Shown here piece after piece: positions 14,606 to 15,150 of a stretch of DNA of 15,150 nucleotides. The position numbers and the translations under genes are program-made. The stretch lies in assembly GCA_903821715.1 (NCBI GenBank), contig CAIJMB010000108.1, forward strand, positions 1-15,150, given 5' to 3'. The notes under the pieces were generated by a model. The model was given only the letters and a program-made list of their open reading frames with translations, was not told the origin of the DNA and made no database searches. The DNA is from an uncultured Flavobacteriales bacterium. GTDB taxonomy: Bacteria > Bacteroidota > Bacteroidia > Flavobacteriales > Schleiferiaceae. Each line of letters begins with the position of its first letter. The stretch's first letter is position 1.

Positions 14606-15150
14606 ATGACCACCCTTGATTCTGAATTGCTCGACCGCCTCGAGGCGCTGCGCACCAAGTACGCTGCTTCTGGCCAGTCACTGATTGACTTTCTCGACGG
14701 ACTGCTCGAGGCGGACTACATCACCTACTGGGACTACATTCGGCTCGACAGCTTGCTGAGCCTTCAGCAGCCACGGACTCCGCACCACGACGAGCCGATT
14801 TTTATCATGTACCACCAAATCACGGAGTTGTACTTCAAGCTGGTGCTGCACGAACTCGATGCCGCGGTGGCGGCCCCTATGCCCGGAACCGCCGACTGGA
14901 CGCCCGCCCACACTGAGGCCTTGACGGAGCACGTACGCCGCTGTACCCGCTACTTCGGTGCCCTCGAGAATTCATTCGCGGTAATGACTGACGGTATGAA
15001 TCGAGAGCAGTTTTTGCGCTTCCGCATGGCGCTGATTCCGGCAAGCGGCTTTCAGTCTGGCCAGTACCGCATGATCGAAATGGCCCTGGCTCGCCTGAAC
15101 GAGCTCGTCCACTTGGACGTGAGGGCGGACTACGCCGACGTGCATGACCC
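14606..15150 (+). CDS. kynA: Tryptophan 2,3-dioxygenase, 3' end missing
   Basis: 181 codons are visible and the frame is open at the window end; the full protein should be about 300 aa or more. It is a cytoplasmic haem enzyme that opens the indole ring of L-tryptophan with O2 to N-formylkynurenine, the first step of the kynurenine route. Family motifs are clear: YITYWDYIRLDSLLSLQQP at 38-56, HDEPIFIMYHQITELYFKL at 61-79 with F66 and active-site H70 (F51 and H55 of the Xanthomonas enzyme), and FLRFRMALIPASGFQSGQYR at 136-155, with R140, S147 and Y154 matching R117, S124 and Y131. Position 136, where the Xanthomonas enzyme has Tyr113, is Phe. The proximal haem histidine lies beyond the window. 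The ATG follows the kinase stop by 12 nt. A regulatory link to the kinase pair is not shown. Confidence 0.93.
   Translation, partial: MTTLDSELLDRLEALRTKYAASGQSLIDFLDGLLEADYITYWDYIRLDSLLSLQQPRTPHHDEPIFIMYHQITELYFKLVLHELDAAVAAPMPGTADWTPAHTEALTEHVRRCTRYFGALENSFAVMTDGMNREQFLRFRMALIPASGFQSGQYRMIEMALARLNELVHLDVRADYADVHD

Noticed and set aside
1..15150. CRISPR arrays, tRNA or rRNA genes, insertion sequences, prophage
   Set aside because: No regular spaced repeats, cloverleaf-like sequences, transposase motifs or phage genes were seen; the coding content is continuous.

Overview
The window looks like chromosome from a Bacteroidota bacterium, most likely a Flavobacteriales-type lineage with moderately high GC (roughly mid-50s percent by eye). 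The grounds are type IX secretion (T9SS) C-terminal sorting domains, a PorV/PorQ-family barrel, a TonB receptor with an N-terminal carboxypeptidase-regulatory-like domain, Bacteroidota-style -7 boxes (TAnnTTTG) and few Shine-Dalgarno sequences. I cannot name a genus.

Minus strand, 12683 down to 1: eight genes, seven of them packed with overlaps of 4 or 17 nt or gaps of 2 or 9 nt, and the eighth after a 64-nt gap. In transcription order they are: (1) a secreted endonuclease/exonuclease/phosphatase (EEP) enzyme, (2) a 707-aa secreted protein with an EF-hand-like loop, a fibronectin-III-like domain and a FlgD/T9SS-like C-terminus, (3) a secreted tandem OB-fold protein with a classic T9SS sorting domain, (4) a lipoprotein with Ig-like domains and a GATase-like domain, (5) an Oar-like TonB receptor, (6) a PorV/PorQ-family barrel, (7) an NHL-propeller lipoprotein, and (8) a blue-copper plus lamin-tail-domain protein cut by the window start. 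All eight have an export signal. The parts that ExeM-type extracellular nucleases carry in one chain (lamin-tail domain, YhcR-like OB-fold, EEP) are here split over three genes, next to an outer-membrane receptor, a PorV-like barrel and two lipoproteins. I read this as one cell-surface machine, possibly for extracellular DNA or organic phosphate use. That function is inference.

Divergent control region, 12684-12811: -7 boxes for both directions, a GC-rich inverted repeat and AT-rich direct repeats.

Plus strand, 12812 to the end: an OmpR/PhoB-family response regulator, its histidine kinase with two membrane helices and almost no periplasmic domain, and the 5' part of a tryptophan 2,3-dioxygenase gene (kynurenine pathway), cut by the window end. 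A -7 box fills the 12-nt gap before the dioxygenase gene and suggests a separate, nearly leaderless transcript.

No RNA genes, insertion sequences, CRISPR arrays or convincing terminators were seen. Outside the control region there is almost no non-coding DNA.
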